Shown here: positions 1-6,407 of the stretch, one piece after another
Layout of the letters: each line of letters begins with the position of its first letter
Numbering within the stretch: position 1 is the first letter of the stretch
From: Clostridiaceae bacterium
GTDB taxonomy: Bacteria > Bacillota > Clostridia > Saccharofermentanales > UBA5734
DNA: 11,648 nt
Direction of reading: 5' to 3'
Assembly (NCBI GenBank): GCA_012511525.1
Contig: JAAZFW010000027.1
Location: forward strand, 1 to 11,648
Position numbers and translations under genes: made by a program
The notes under the pieces: model-generated
Database searches by the model: none
The model's input: the letters and a program-made list of their open reading frames with translations, nothing else
Told to the model about the DNA's origin: nothing

Positions 1-521
1 AAAACCTGCTGATGCGCCATAACTTTTTGGATACGGCCCAGCTGGCCGGGATCGTCATGGACATGCCCGAAGTCGATGCCGGCCGGGTGGCCGCCATGGG
101 CGGATCCCAGGGCGGCGGCCTGACCGTTGCCTGCGCCGCGCTGGAGCCTCGCATCGCCCGGCTGGCGCCTCGCTGCCCCTTCTTGAGCGACTACCGCCGC
201 GTCTGGGAAATGGACCTGGCCAAGGACGCCTACGAGGAGCTGCGCACCTTCTTCCGCCAGTTCGACCCGACCCACGCCCGCGAGACGGAGATCTTCACCC
301 GGCTAGGCTATATCGACATCGCCCACCTGGCGCCTCGCATCCGGGGCAGCGTGCTCTGGGCTGCAGGCCTGATGGACACCATCTGCCCGCCCTCGACCCA
401 GTTTGCCGCCTACAACAAGATCACCTCCAAAAAGGAAATGGTCCTGTATCCCGACTACGGACACGAGAGCTACCCCGGTTTCGACGACCAGGCCTTCATG
501 TTCCTCGGCGAACTCCTCTAA
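1..521 (+). CDS. Acetyl xylan esterase / cephalosporin-C deacetylase family (CE7), C-terminal part
   Basis: This is the C-terminal half of an alpha/beta-hydrolase of the CE7 (AXE1, PF05448) family, which removes O-acetyl groups from acetylated xylo-oligosaccharides and other small substrates. The reading frame is open at the window edge (first full codon at base 3), so the start is missing. About 172 residues remain, against roughly 320 for the family. Numbering from the Met at base 12, the nucleophile is Ser32 in G-G-S-Q-G-G, the acid is Asp122 in G-L-M-D-T-I-C-P-P-S, and the base is His151 in Y-G-H-E. These three motifs and the P-P-S-T-x-F-A-A-Y-N stretch are diagnostic for CE7. No signal peptide can be judged because the N-terminus is absent. 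The stop codon lies 5 bp from the stop of the convergent AraC gene, and no terminator hairpin is visible between them. CE7 enzymes are usually cytoplasmic, acting on imported oligosaccharides. That fits the sugar operon nearby, but a functional link is inference. Confidence 0.9.
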   Translation, partial: NLLMRHNFLDTAQLAGIVMDMPEVDAGRVAAMGGSQGGGLTVACAALEPRIARLAPRCPFLSDYRRVWEMDLAKDAYEELRTFFRQFDPTHARETEIFTRLGYIDIAHLAPRIRGSVLWAAGLMDTICPPSTQFAAYNKITSKKEMVLYPDYGHESYPGFDDQAFMFLGELL

Positions 522-526
522 GCTGT

Positions 527-1408
527 TCAGGGCGCGTCCGCCAGGACTGACCGCGCGTATTCGGTCATTGTCATCTCCTGGCGGCGGCGGAACAGGCGCG
601 AAAAATAGTGCGGGTTGTCGTAGCCCAGGCGCGAGGCGATCTGGGTGAAGTTTAGTTCGCCCTCGGCAACCATGCGCCTGGCTTCGGATATCTTGAGCTC
701 GATCAGCTGGTCGATGACGCTGGCGCCGGTCGCCGTTTTGTACGCCTTCTTGACCTGGGCTACGCTGCAGCCCATGGCCGCGGCGATCTCGGCCAGCGTC
801 AGGCGGTCCTGGACATGGTCTTCGATGAAGCTCTGGATGCGCTCGGCCAGCACCCGGCTGGAACCTGGCGGGGCCGTACTGAGGGCGCGCTGCTGAATCT
901 TGACCGCATGGCTCTGCCGATACAATCGGATCAGCATCTGCTCGAGGCTGGTACGAATCAGCTGCCCGGCGCCGAACGCAGCGCCCGGGAACGCCAGCGG
1001 CGGCGTTTCCGAAGGCAGCAGGCTGCCGTCGACTTCGCGCAGGGCGGCCTGCAGGCAGGCGCGCGCCGCGGCGTCGAGCAGCAGGATCTTGTGTGTGAAA
1101 AACGTCATGCACGCGCTTTCACTGGCAAAGGCGCAGACCATGAAGTTGGCTTTTTCCCGGCTGCAGGCCTGGACCGCATGGAACTCGCCCGGACAATGGA
1201 AAGCCAGCTCGCCGGCCCGCAGCTGGTATTGCTGGCTGCCTGCCGTAATCAGCATCTGGCCTTTGTCGATGTAGATGAACTCCCAGAAATCATGCGTCTC
1301 GCCGGCAAAATTGAAATTGCTCGGGCTCCGGAAATAGAACAGGCTGATCAAGTGGGTGATCGACAAGACATTTTCCAGGGCATGGCCGTAATATTCCATG
1401 TTCGCCAT
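527..1408 (-). CDS. AraC-family transcriptional regulator with N-terminal cupin sensor
   Basis: A 293-residue AraC/XylS-type regulator. Residues about 30-90 form the cupin-like sugar-binding arm (H-D-F-W-E-F-I-Y-I-D-K-G near 39-50, then a G-E-L-x-F-H-C-P-G-E-F-H segment). The C-terminus carries two helix-turn-helix motifs: about 203-224 (L-T-L-A-E-I-A-A-A-M-G-C-S) and about 253-275 (Q-I-A-S-R-L-G-Y-D-N-P-H-Y-F-S-R-L-F). The second is the usual AraC signature. The frame is open upstream to 1504. I chose ATG 1408 because GGAGGTG lies 4 nt upstream of it, and because a sigma70 promoter and one operator arm lie inside the longer version. It is divergent from the five-gene sugar operon and is probably its activator, with autoregulation through the inverted repeat in the shared intergenic region. 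The inducer is not identifiable from sequence. Confidence 0.93.
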   Translation of the reverse strand: MANMEYYGHALENVLSITHLISLFYFRSPSNFNFAGETHDFWEFIYIDKGQMLITAGSQQYQLRAGELAFHCPGEFHAVQACSREKANFMVCAFASESACMTFFTHKILLLDAAARACLQAALREVDGSLLPSETPPLAFPGAAFGAGQLIRTSLEQMLIRLYRQSHAVKIQQRALSTAPPGSSRVLAERIQSFIEDHVQDRLTLAEIAAAMGCSVAQVKKAYKTATGASVIDQLIELKISEARRMVAEGELNFTQIASRLGYDNPHYFSRLFRRRQEMTMTEYARSVLADAP

Positions 1409-1412
1409 CGGA

Positions 1413-1419
1413 CACCTCC
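1413..1419 (-). promoter_or_regulatory. Ribosome binding site fixing the AraC start at 1408
   Basis: On the minus strand GGAGGTG is followed by tccg and then ATG (1408-1406). The same GGAGGTG plus 4-nt arrangement precedes the divergent gene at 1581. This supports a 293-residue rather than a 325-residue regulator. Confidence 0.85.
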
Positions 1420-1441
1420 GCCTGCGCGCCGCGCCAAAGCC

Positions 1442-1470
1442 AGTATCCTGCACTATCGGCCACATGTCAA
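1442..1470 (-). promoter_or_regulatory. Sigma70-type promoter of the AraC regulator gene
   Basis: On the minus strand the -35 box is a perfect TTGACA (1470-1465) and the -10 box is GATACT (1447-1442, 4 of 6 consensus), separated by exactly 17 bp. Transcription would start near 1435, giving a leader of roughly 27 nt that ends in the GGAGGTG ribosome binding site. The spacer is almost entirely filled by one arm of the inverted repeat described at 1449-1501, so a bound regulator should block polymerase. The boxes are seen in the sequence; autorepression is inferred. Confidence 0.6.
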
Positions 1471-1501
1471 GAAACGGCTCTGCAATGTAGCCGATTGTGC
1501 A
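1449..1501. promoter_or_regulatory. Inverted-repeat operator, two 17-bp arms (probable AraC-regulator sites)
   Basis: Arm 1 is TGCACTATCGGCCACAT at 1449-1465. Arm 2 at 1485-1501 has reverse complement TGCACAATCGGCTACAT. They match at 15 of 17 positions across a 19-bp spacer, centre to centre 36 bp. Each arm reads ATGT-R-GCCGAT-W-GTGCA in the direction of its nearer gene. Arm 1 sits in the -35/-10 spacer of the regulator promoter. Arm 2 is centred about 52 bp upstream of the candidate operon -10 box. Classical AraC monomers recognise half-sites of about 17 bp, so the size fits. Assignment to this regulator rests on position and size, not on a known consensus. Confidence 0.6.
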
Positions 1502-1544
1502 CAAACGGAAGCCCTTTGTTTATTCCGCCGCGCCCGAAAAATGA

Positions 1545-1550
1545 TATGAT
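1545..1550 (+). promoter_or_regulatory. Candidate -10 box of the five-gene sugar operon
   Basis: TATGAT matches the sigma70 -10 consensus at 5 of 6 positions. At 17-bp spacing upstream the sequence is ATTCCG, which is a poor -35 box, as expected of an activator-dependent promoter. A second TATGAT at 1554-1559 is less likely because initiation from it would fall close to the ribosome binding site. Arm 2 of the operator lies at about -64 relative to the predicted start, a usual activator position. Confidence 0.35.
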
Positions 1551-1569
1551 GAATATGATAAAGTGACCT

Positions 1570-1576
1570 GGAGGTG
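1570..1576 (+). promoter_or_regulatory. Ribosome binding site fixing the first operon gene start at 1581
   Basis: GGAGGTG is followed by catc and ATG 1581. The frame is open from 1563, but that upstream codon has no such site and would put the ribosome binding site inside the coding region. Confidence 0.85.
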
Positions 1577-1580
1577 CATC

Positions 1581-2438
1581 ATGAAAAAAGGCATCAGCAT
1601 CTGGTCTTTTACTGGCCAACCCCTGGAAACATGCTTCCAACTGGCGCGCAAAGCCGGCTTCGACGGTGTCGAAGTCGCCCTTGACGAGAAAGGGCCGGTC
1701 AACCTGGCATCGACCCGCCAGGATATGGCGGCTGTCCGGAGCTCGGCCGACCGGCAGGGCGTCGCCATAACCAGCGTCGCCAGCGGCCTCTACTGGACCT
1801 ATTCCCTGACTGCGGACGACCCGGACGAACGGGCCAAAGCCCGCTCGATCGTGGTGCAGCAGCTGAAGGTGGCGTCATGGCTGGGCTGCGACACGATCCT
1901 CGTTCTGCCAGGCAGCGTGACCTGCGGATTCGGCCCCCAGGCGCCGGTCGTCCCCTACGATGTCGCCTATGACCGTTCCCTGGAGGCGCTCACCGGGCTG
2001 GCCCCGATCGCGGCTGACCTGGGTGTGGCCATCGGCCTGGAAAATGTTTGGAACCATTTCCTGCTTTCCCCGCTGGAAATGCGCAGCCTGATCGATGCGA
2101 TCGGCAGCCCGGCTGTCGGCGCCTACTTCGACGTCGGCAACGTGCTGGCCTTCGGCTATCCGGAGCAGTGGATCCGCATTCTCGGGCCGCGCATCCGCAA
2201 GGTGCACATCAAGGACTTCCGCCGCGGCGTCGGCAGCCTGGGCGGTTTCGTCGACCTGCTGCCCGGCGATGTCGATTTCCCGGCAGTCATGGCCGCGCTC
2301 GCCGCTGCCGGCTACGACGACTACCTGACCGCGGAGATGTCGCCTTACCGGCTATACCCCGACACGATCCTGATCAATACGTCATCGGCCATGGACCGGA
2401 TCCTGGGCAGGACCGGCTGGGCTGACAAGGAGGTGTGA
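1581..2438 (+). CDS. Sugar phosphate isomerase/epimerase-like TIM-barrel protein (first of two)
   Basis: A 285-residue member of the xylose-isomerase-like TIM-barrel superfamily (PF01261/COG1082), whose members isomerise or epimerise sugars and keto-sugars using a divalent metal. The expected metal ligands are present: Glu154 (G-L-E-N-V-W), Asp184 (Y-F-D-V-G-N), His209 (K-V-H-I-K-D) and Glu252 (T-A-E-M). The spacing matches tagatose/allulose 3-epimerase-type proteins. The position usually held by His in D-x-G-H is Asn187 here. Start chosen at ATG 1581 from its ribosome binding site. It is the first gene of the operon; the next start lies 3 bp beyond its stop, and that gene's AAGGAGGT site lies inside this gene's 3' end. 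An isomerase or epimerase acting on the same sugar as the downstream dehydrogenase is likely. Inosose dehydratases share the fold, so a dehydratase role is also possible. Confidence 0.85.
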   Translation: MKKGISIWSFTGQPLETCFQLARKAGFDGVEVALDEKGPVNLASTRQDMAAVRSSADRQGVAITSVASGLYWTYSLTADDPDERAKARSIVVQQLKVASWLGCDTILVLPGSVTCGFGPQAPVVPYDVAYDRSLEALTGLAPIAADLGVAIGLENVWNHFLLSPLEMRSLIDAIGSPAVGAYFDVGNVLAFGYPEQWIRILGPRIRKVHIKDFRRGVGSLGGFVDLLPGDVDFPAVMAALAAAGYDDYLTAEMSPYRLYPDTILINTSSAMDRILGRTGWADKEV

Positions 2439-2441
2439 CTC

Positions 2442-3473
2442 ATGCTGCATGTTGGACTTATCGGTTTTGGCGGCATCGCCCAGGCCCATCGGGCCGCTTA
2501 CGAGAAGCTGGCCAAGGAGGGCGCGCCCGTCAAACTTCTGGCGGCCTGCGACATCGACCCAGAACAATTCAAGCGACGGATCGAGATCAACCTGGGTGCG
2601 TCGGATGTCGACCCCGCCTCGAAGATGGCCTGCTACACCGATCTCGAGGAGATGCTCGCGCGCGAACCGCTCGACCTGATCGACATCTGCCTGCCGACGC
2701 CGCTGCACGCTCCCTACGCGATCGACATGCTGGGGCGCGGCTACCACGTGCTGAGCGAAAAGCCGATGGCCCGGACCTCCGGCCTGTGCCAGGCGATGGT
2801 GGACGCGGCCGCCAAATCACGCGGCCAGCTCATGATCGGGCAATGCCTGCGCTTCTTCCCCCAGTACGAGTACCTGCGCGACCTGGTGCAGCAGGAAACC
2901 TACGGCAAAGCGATCAGCGCCGTCTTCGAACGGACGAGCGGCCCGCCGCGCTGGGCCTGGGAAAACTGGTTTATGGATTATGAGCGCTCAGGCGGCTGCC
3001 TTTTGGACATGCACATCCACGACCTGGATATGGCCCGCGCCCTGTTCGGCGAGCCGGAAGCGGTCTCCTGCGTCACCCGCGATGTCCAATCGCGCATGGA
3101 TGTTGTCCACAGCACCCTCTTCTATGGCGACGGCAAGCCGGTATTCGCCCTGGGCGACTGGTCCATGGAAGGCTGCCCGTTCCAGCACGGCTACCGGATC
3201 GGCTTCGAACAGGCCACCGTGATTTTCGACGGCAGCAAGGTTACCGTCTATCCGCGCGGCGGCGACAGTTTTGCCGCCGACCTGCCCTACGAACAAGGCG
3301 GTATCGAGCGCGAGATCCGCTATTTCACCGGCCTTCTGGAATCCGGCCGGCCCAACGAGATCAACCCGCCGCAAAGCGCCCTGCGCTCGGTCCTGCTGGC
3401 CGAGGCCCTGCGGGACAGCGCGCTGGCGGGCGGGACACGCGTCACGCTCAAGGATCAGGAGGTACGTGGATGA
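2442..3473 (+). CDS. Gfo/Idh/MocA-family NAD(P)-dependent sugar oxidoreductase
   Basis: A 343-residue oxidoreductase of the glucose-fructose oxidoreductase / inositol dehydrogenase family, cytoplasmic, oxidising or reducing a sugar hydroxyl with NAD(P). The N-terminal Rossmann fold shows G-F-G-G-I-A-Q at residues 8-14. The family signature S-E-K-P is at 105-108, with Lys107 as the expected catalytic lysine. The catalytic pair of the C-terminal domain is in L-L-D-M-H-I-H-D-L-D, with Asp189 and His193. Length is normal. No signal peptide is seen. The stop TGA overlaps the next gene's ATG (ATGA, 3470-3473), so the two are translationally coupled. The cofactor cannot be assigned with confidence. 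Placement between two TIM-barrel isomerases suggests a redox step that makes or consumes a keto-sugar. Family members differ widely in substrate, so no specific name is given. Confidence 0.92.
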   Translation: MLHVGLIGFGGIAQAHRAAYEKLAKEGAPVKLLAACDIDPEQFKRRIEINLGASDVDPASKMACYTDLEEMLAREPLDLIDICLPTPLHAPYAIDMLGRGYHVLSEKPMARTSGLCQAMVDAAAKSRGQLMIGQCLRFFPQYEYLRDLVQQETYGKAISAVFERTSGPPRWAWENWFMDYERSGGCLLDMHIHDLDMARALFGEPEAVSCVTRDVQSRMDVVHSTLFYGDGKPVFALGDWSMEGCPFQHGYRIGFEQATVIFDGSKVTVYPRGGDSFAADLPYEQGGIEREIRYFTGLLESGRPNEINPPQSALRSVLLAEALRDSALAGGTRVTLKDQEVRG

Positions 3474-4294
3474 AAATCGGATCGATCATCGGCTATCGCC
3501 CCGGCACGGATCTGGCATCTGCCTTCGGGCAGGCGCGCCAGCTCGGTCTGGACAGCTGCCAGCTGAACATCTGGGACAGCACGCTCTTTTGCGAGGAGCA
3601 GGCCCGGATTGTCCGGCAGGCCCGCGAGCAGAGCGGACTTGAAATTTCCGCCTTGTGGGCCGGCTGGAGCGGACCTAAGGAATGGAATTTCACCGGCGGG
3701 CCGGCAACGCTTGGCCTCGTCCCCCCCGCCTACCGCGGGCAGCGGCTCCAGGAACTGCTGGCGGCCAGCGCCTTTGCGGCTCAGATCGGCGTGACGGACA
3801 TCGTGACTCATGTCGGCTTTCTGCCGGAAAACCCGGACGACCCCAATTATACGGGCGTCGTCTGCGCGCTGCGCCACTTGGCCCAGGTCATGCAGGGGCG
3901 CGGCCAGTATTTCCTGTTTGAAACCGGCCAGGAAACACCGGTCACTTTGCTGCGCACCATGCAGGATATCGGCACCGCCAACCTCGGCGTTAATTTCGAC
4001 ATGGCCAACCTGCTGCTGTACGGCAAGGCAAACCCGGCGGACGCGCTGGACATCCTGGGGCCGTATGTGCGCGGCGTCCACTGCAAAGACGGCGAGTACC
4101 CGACCGACGGCCGCCGCCTCGGCCATGAAAAAGCGTTGGGCCAGGGCCGCGTCGACCTGCCCCAGATCATCCGCAAGCTCAAGGAGATCAACTACCAGGG
4201 GCACTTGACGATCGAGCGGGAAATTTCCGGGCCGGAGCAAGTCCGGGACATCCAAACCGCCCGCGCCCTGCTGCTGCAGCTGCAAGCGACGTAA
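3470..4294 (+). CDS. Sugar phosphate isomerase/epimerase-like TIM-barrel protein (second of two)
   Basis: A 274-residue xylose-isomerase-like TIM barrel. It belongs to the same superfamily as the product of the first operon gene but is clearly diverged: motif contexts differ throughout and there is no sign of recent duplication. Likely metal ligands are Glu151 (L-F-E-T-G-Q-E), Asp177 (N-F-D-M-A-N), His204 (G-V-H-C-K-D) and Glu249 (T-I-E-R-E). His114 in V-T-H-V-G-F is another probable active-site residue. The stretch K-D-G-E-Y-P followed by G-x-G-R-V-D-L-P is typical of COG1082 proteins. Translation is coupled to the dehydrogenase through ATGA, with AGGAGGT at 3457-3463. Having two barrels around one dehydrogenase argues for two separate isomerisation, epimerisation or retro-aldol/dehydration steps in one pathway. 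The substrate is unknown. Confidence 0.85.
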   Translation: MKIGSIIGYRPGTDLASAFGQARQLGLDSCQLNIWDSTLFCEEQARIVRQAREQSGLEISALWAGWSGPKEWNFTGGPATLGLVPPAYRGQRLQELLAASAFAAQIGVTDIVTHVGFLPENPDDPNYTGVVCALRHLAQVMQGRGQYFLFETGQETPVTLLRTMQDIGTANLGVNFDMANLLLYGKANPADALDILGPYVRGVHCKDGEYPTDGRRLGHEKALGQGRVDLPQIIRKLKEINYQGHLTIEREISGPEQVRDIQTARALLLQLQAT

Positions 4295-4307
4295 CGAGGA
4301 GGTTGCC

Positions 4308-5012
4308 ATGCGCGTACTCGCGATCGGGTGTCATCCCGATGATTTGGAAATCGGCTGTTTCGGAACCTTGGCCCGCTGCGTGCAGCGCGGCGACACCGTC
4401 ACCATCTGCCATGTCGCCAACGGCTGCCGCGGCCATGTCCTGATCGACCCGGTCAGTCTGCGTGAAATCCGGCTGGAGGAAGCCAGGGAAGCCGGACGGA
4501 GGATCGGGGCCCAGGTCCTGACGCTTGACGTCCCGGACCTGGAAGTCAACAGCCGGGATCCGGAACAGATCAAGGCTCTGACCGAGGTTGTCCGCCAGGC
4601 CAAGCCGGACCTGGTCATCACCCACAGCCCGCAGGACTATATGCAGGATCACCTGGAGGTGCAAAAACTGGCTTTCGACGCCAGCTTTTCCGCCAGCATC
4701 TGGAACCAACAGGACCGGGCGGCCGGCGTCGCGGCCATCACGCCGCTTTATTACATGGATACCCTGGCCGGCGTTAATTTCCTGCCTGCCGAATACGTCG
4801 ATATCTCCGATGTGATCGAGGTCAAGCTGGAAGCGCTCGGCTGCCACCACAGCCAGATCGACTGGATGCGCGACCACGACAAGATCGATTTTATCGACTT
4901 CGTGGCGACCTGCTCCAAGTTCCGCGGCCTGCAATGCGGCGTCCACTATGCCGAAGGCTTCCAAAGCGCGGCGGTCTGGCCGCGCCAGCCGACACGCCGG
5001 CTGCTGCCCTGA
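4308..5012 (+). CDS. PIG-L / LmbE-family zinc deacetylase
   Basis: A 234-residue PIG-L-family (PF02585) protein. The family removes N-acetyl groups from GlcNAc-type sugars (GlcNAc-PI, GlcNAc-inositol, diacetylchitobiose, bacillithiol precursors) using a single zinc. The hallmark H-P-D-D is at residues 9-12 (zinc ligands His9 and Asp12). The third ligand is His115 in Y-M-Q-D-H-L-E. The H-S-P-Q-D motif at 106-110 replaces the more common H-P-x-D but keeps the Asp. The C-terminal Y-A-E-G-F segment also fits the family. The gene starts 13 bp after the previous stop behind GAGGAGGT (4296-4303). No signal peptide is seen, so it should act on an imported amino sugar or glycoside. The deaminase-like gene directly downstream suggests deacetylation followed by amino-sugar turnover. 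The native substrate is not known. Confidence 0.9.
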   Translation: MRVLAIGCHPDDLEIGCFGTLARCVQRGDTVTICHVANGCRGHVLIDPVSLREIRLEEAREAGRRIGAQVLTLDVPDLEVNSRDPEQIKALTEVVRQAKPDLVITHSPQDYMQDHLEVQKLAFDASFSASIWNQQDRAAGVAAITPLYYMDTLAGVNFLPAEYVDISDVIEVKLEALGCHHSQIDWMRDHDKIDFIDFVATCSKFRGLQCGVHYAEGFQSAAVWPRQPTRRLLP

Positions 5013-5022
5013 AGCGTTAATG

Positions 5023-5028
5023 AGGAGG
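5023..5028 (+). promoter_or_regulatory. Ribosome binding site fixing the deaminase-like start at 5038
   Basis: AGGAGG lies 9 nt upstream of ATG 5038. The open frame extends back to 4948 inside the preceding gene, but those codons translate to a basic, low-complexity stretch with no family similarity. Confidence 0.8.
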
Positions 5029-5037
5029 AACCGTCAC

Positions 5038-5988
5038 ATGGACTTTATTTCAACCGTCAAGGGATCGCTGCTGGAATCCTTCTACCCGGCCGGATGGGAC
5101 ATGGCCCGCATCGACCGGTGCGCAAGCCACCCGCCTGAGGCGATCACCGAGCGTCAAAGCTGGTGGCACGACCGGTTTACGCCGATTTCCTGCACCACGC
5201 TGGCGGATTTCGACACCCTGATGGGGCATGAAATCGCCTTAACCATCCGCCAGGCACGCGAGGATGGCATCCCCCTGGCCATGATCTTGCCGGTCGGCCC
5301 AATGGGCATGTACCGCTGGGCTGTCTTTTTCCTGCGTGAATGGGGCGTCGGCTGCGGCCATGTCCATGGTTTCAACATGGACGAATGGTCGGACGGCGAG
5401 GGAAACACACTGCCGCCCGACAATCCGGGCGCGTTCCAGAACGCCATGGAGACCGCTTTCTACGGCCCCCTGGGCGACCTGACGGTCCCGGTCTCCCAGC
5501 GCCACTTCGCCACGCCTGACGAACTGCCCCGCTATGCCGACCGGATCGCCGAGCTCAAGCGGCAGGGCGCCCGGCTGGTCACGGTGTTCGGCATCGGCCG
5601 CATGTGCCACATCGCCTTCTGGGAACCGCATTTTGCCGCTGAATTCGATCAGGAGACCGACTGGCTTAGCCAGACCCACCGGCTGGGTGCCCGGCTCCAT
5701 CCGCTGACAATCGAGCAGAACGCGATCACATCGTTCAAGAGCCGGACCACGCTGGTGCCCTGCCGGGCCAACACGATCGGCCCCGGACTCTTTTTGCAGT
5801 CGGACTGGATCATCGGCGGCGCGGACGGTGTCCTGGGCCGGGGCATGCAATGGCAGGGCCTGTCGCTGTGGATGACGCTGCGCTACGGGCCGGACACCTG
5901 GGTGCCGTCCTCCTATATGCCGACAAGGCCCGGCAAGCTCTTCTTCCTGAGTGAGCTCGCCGGACCTCTGGTCGCGGAATGCAACTGA
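5038..5988 (+). CDS. Divergent glucosamine-6-phosphate deaminase/isomerase-like protein (NagB superfamily)
   Basis: A 316-residue protein with the NagB/6-phosphogluconolactonase fold signatures: F-N-M-D-E-W at 112-117 (NagB F-N-M-D-E-Y, Asp115 equivalent to catalytic Asp72), G-I-G-R-M-C-H-I-A-F-W-E-P at 185-197 (His191 and Glu196 equivalent to His143 and Glu148), and A-N-T-I-G-P-G near 244-250 (NagB A-L-T-V-G-V-G). By hand alignment to E. coli NagB, Asp141 is replaced by Met189. The phosphate loop G-G-T-P is G-P-M-G (87-90), without the Thr. The Lys208 position falls in G-A-D-G (261-264), without Lys. It is about 50 residues longer than NagB, mainly at the N-terminus. These changes suggest a related reaction (deamination or aldose-ketose isomerisation) on a non-phosphorylated sugar. 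It is the last clear gene of the operon, 25 bp after the deacetylase. Function beyond the superfamily is inference. Confidence 0.8.
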   Translation: MDFISTVKGSLLESFYPAGWDMARIDRCASHPPEAITERQSWWHDRFTPISCTTLADFDTLMGHEIALTIRQAREDGIPLAMILPVGPMGMYRWAVFFLREWGVGCGHVHGFNMDEWSDGEGNTLPPDNPGAFQNAMETAFYGPLGDLTVPVSQRHFATPDELPRYADRIAELKRQGARLVTVFGIGRMCHIAFWEPHFAAEFDQETDWLSQTHRLGARLHPLTIEQNAITSFKSRTTLVPCRANTIGPGLFLQSDWIIGGADGVLGRGMQWQGLSLWMTLRYGPDTWVPSSYMPTRPGKLFFLSELAGPLVAECN

Positions 5989-6137
5989 CGCGATTGCGCA
6001 ACGCAGTCGAAGGAATCCCTTCTGTTCTGAGGCGCAAATACCGGGGCGACGAGATGCCGGCCAGGGGATACGTGCGCTCAAAACTGTGGTATTTTCTGAA
6101 AGTGGGAGCCATAAACGCAAGAAGGGTACTGGAATAG
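5979..6137 (+). CDS. Possible small or truncated ORF overlapping the end of the deaminase-like gene
   Basis: A 52-residue reading frame starts at an ATG that overlaps the last codons of the deaminase-like gene, consistent with translational coupling. It ends in TAG where base composition begins to fall. The product is basic and reads plausibly (…G-Y-V-R-S-K-L-W-Y-F-L-K-V-G-A-I-N-A-R-R-V-L-E). I do not recognise a family. No GGAGG-type ribosome binding site precedes it, unlike every other gene of the operon. It may be the stump of a sixth operon gene cut by the inserted low-G+C segment, or chance. Confidence 0.3.
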   Translation: MQLTRLRNAVEGIPSVLRRKYRGDEMPARGYVRSKLWYFLKVGAINARRVLE

Positions 6138-6407
6138 GCAGCAGAACAGGCTATTTCCTTACTTTTTTTTGTTGTTTGCTGACAATCTGCATTTTAGAGG
6201 CTCAAAATCGCTCGCGAAGCCAGCCATTGATTATTTAGCTTGCTTTATCAATACCGTCTTTGGACACCCGAACCAAATAATGATTGGTGTTGTTTATAAT
6301 TTAGGGCAAATGTTGGAGATTGTTCGTGAAAGCGGGTAGCGTTTCGTTATTTTTGTCCTGTTAAAAAGCGAGTAAACATCAGGCAGCTCGAGATGAGGAT
6401 TGGCTTG
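6138..6407. other. Gene-poor, low-G+C stretch at the left side of an inserted island
   Basis: This 270-bp stretch is much richer in A+T than the DNA to its left, with an 8-T run near 6163-6170 and many short stop-bounded frames. One plus-strand frame (about 6181-6341, ending …V-Y-N-L-G-Q-M-L-E-I-V-R-E-S-G then TAG) looks protein-like but has no start and I could not assign it. It may be a decayed gene fragment. No terminator, tRNA or terminal repeat was recognised. It lies downstream of mazF on the opposite strand. Confidence 0.5.

Noticed and set aside
1409..1504. 32-codon N-terminal extension of the AraC regulator
   Set aside because: It would read through the TTGACA/GATACT promoter and an operator arm, and has no family similarity; ATG 1408 has a strong ribosome binding site.
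3455..4309. Long minus-strand open frame of about 284 codons opposite the second TIM barrel
   Set aside because: Shadow frame of G+C-rich coding DNA; the plus strand carries conserved catalytic motifs and a coupled start.
4948..5037. Upstream start for the NagB-like gene
   Set aside because: Lies inside the deacetylase gene, encodes a basic low-complexity stretch and ignores AGGAGG at 5023-5028.
6009..6022. GAAGG-AATC-CCTTC hairpin as operon terminator
   Set aside because: Only a 5-bp stem and no T-run follows, so it does not support an intrinsic terminator.
5239..6120. Long minus-strand open frame of about 293 codons opposite the NagB-like gene
   Set aside because: Translation is Arg/Gly/Pro-rich with no recognisable motif; the plus strand has the NagB signatures.
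5951..6238. Plus-strand 95-codon open frame across the island edge
   Set aside because: Overlaps the end of the NagB-like gene deeply, spans the composition change and shows no protein-like motif.
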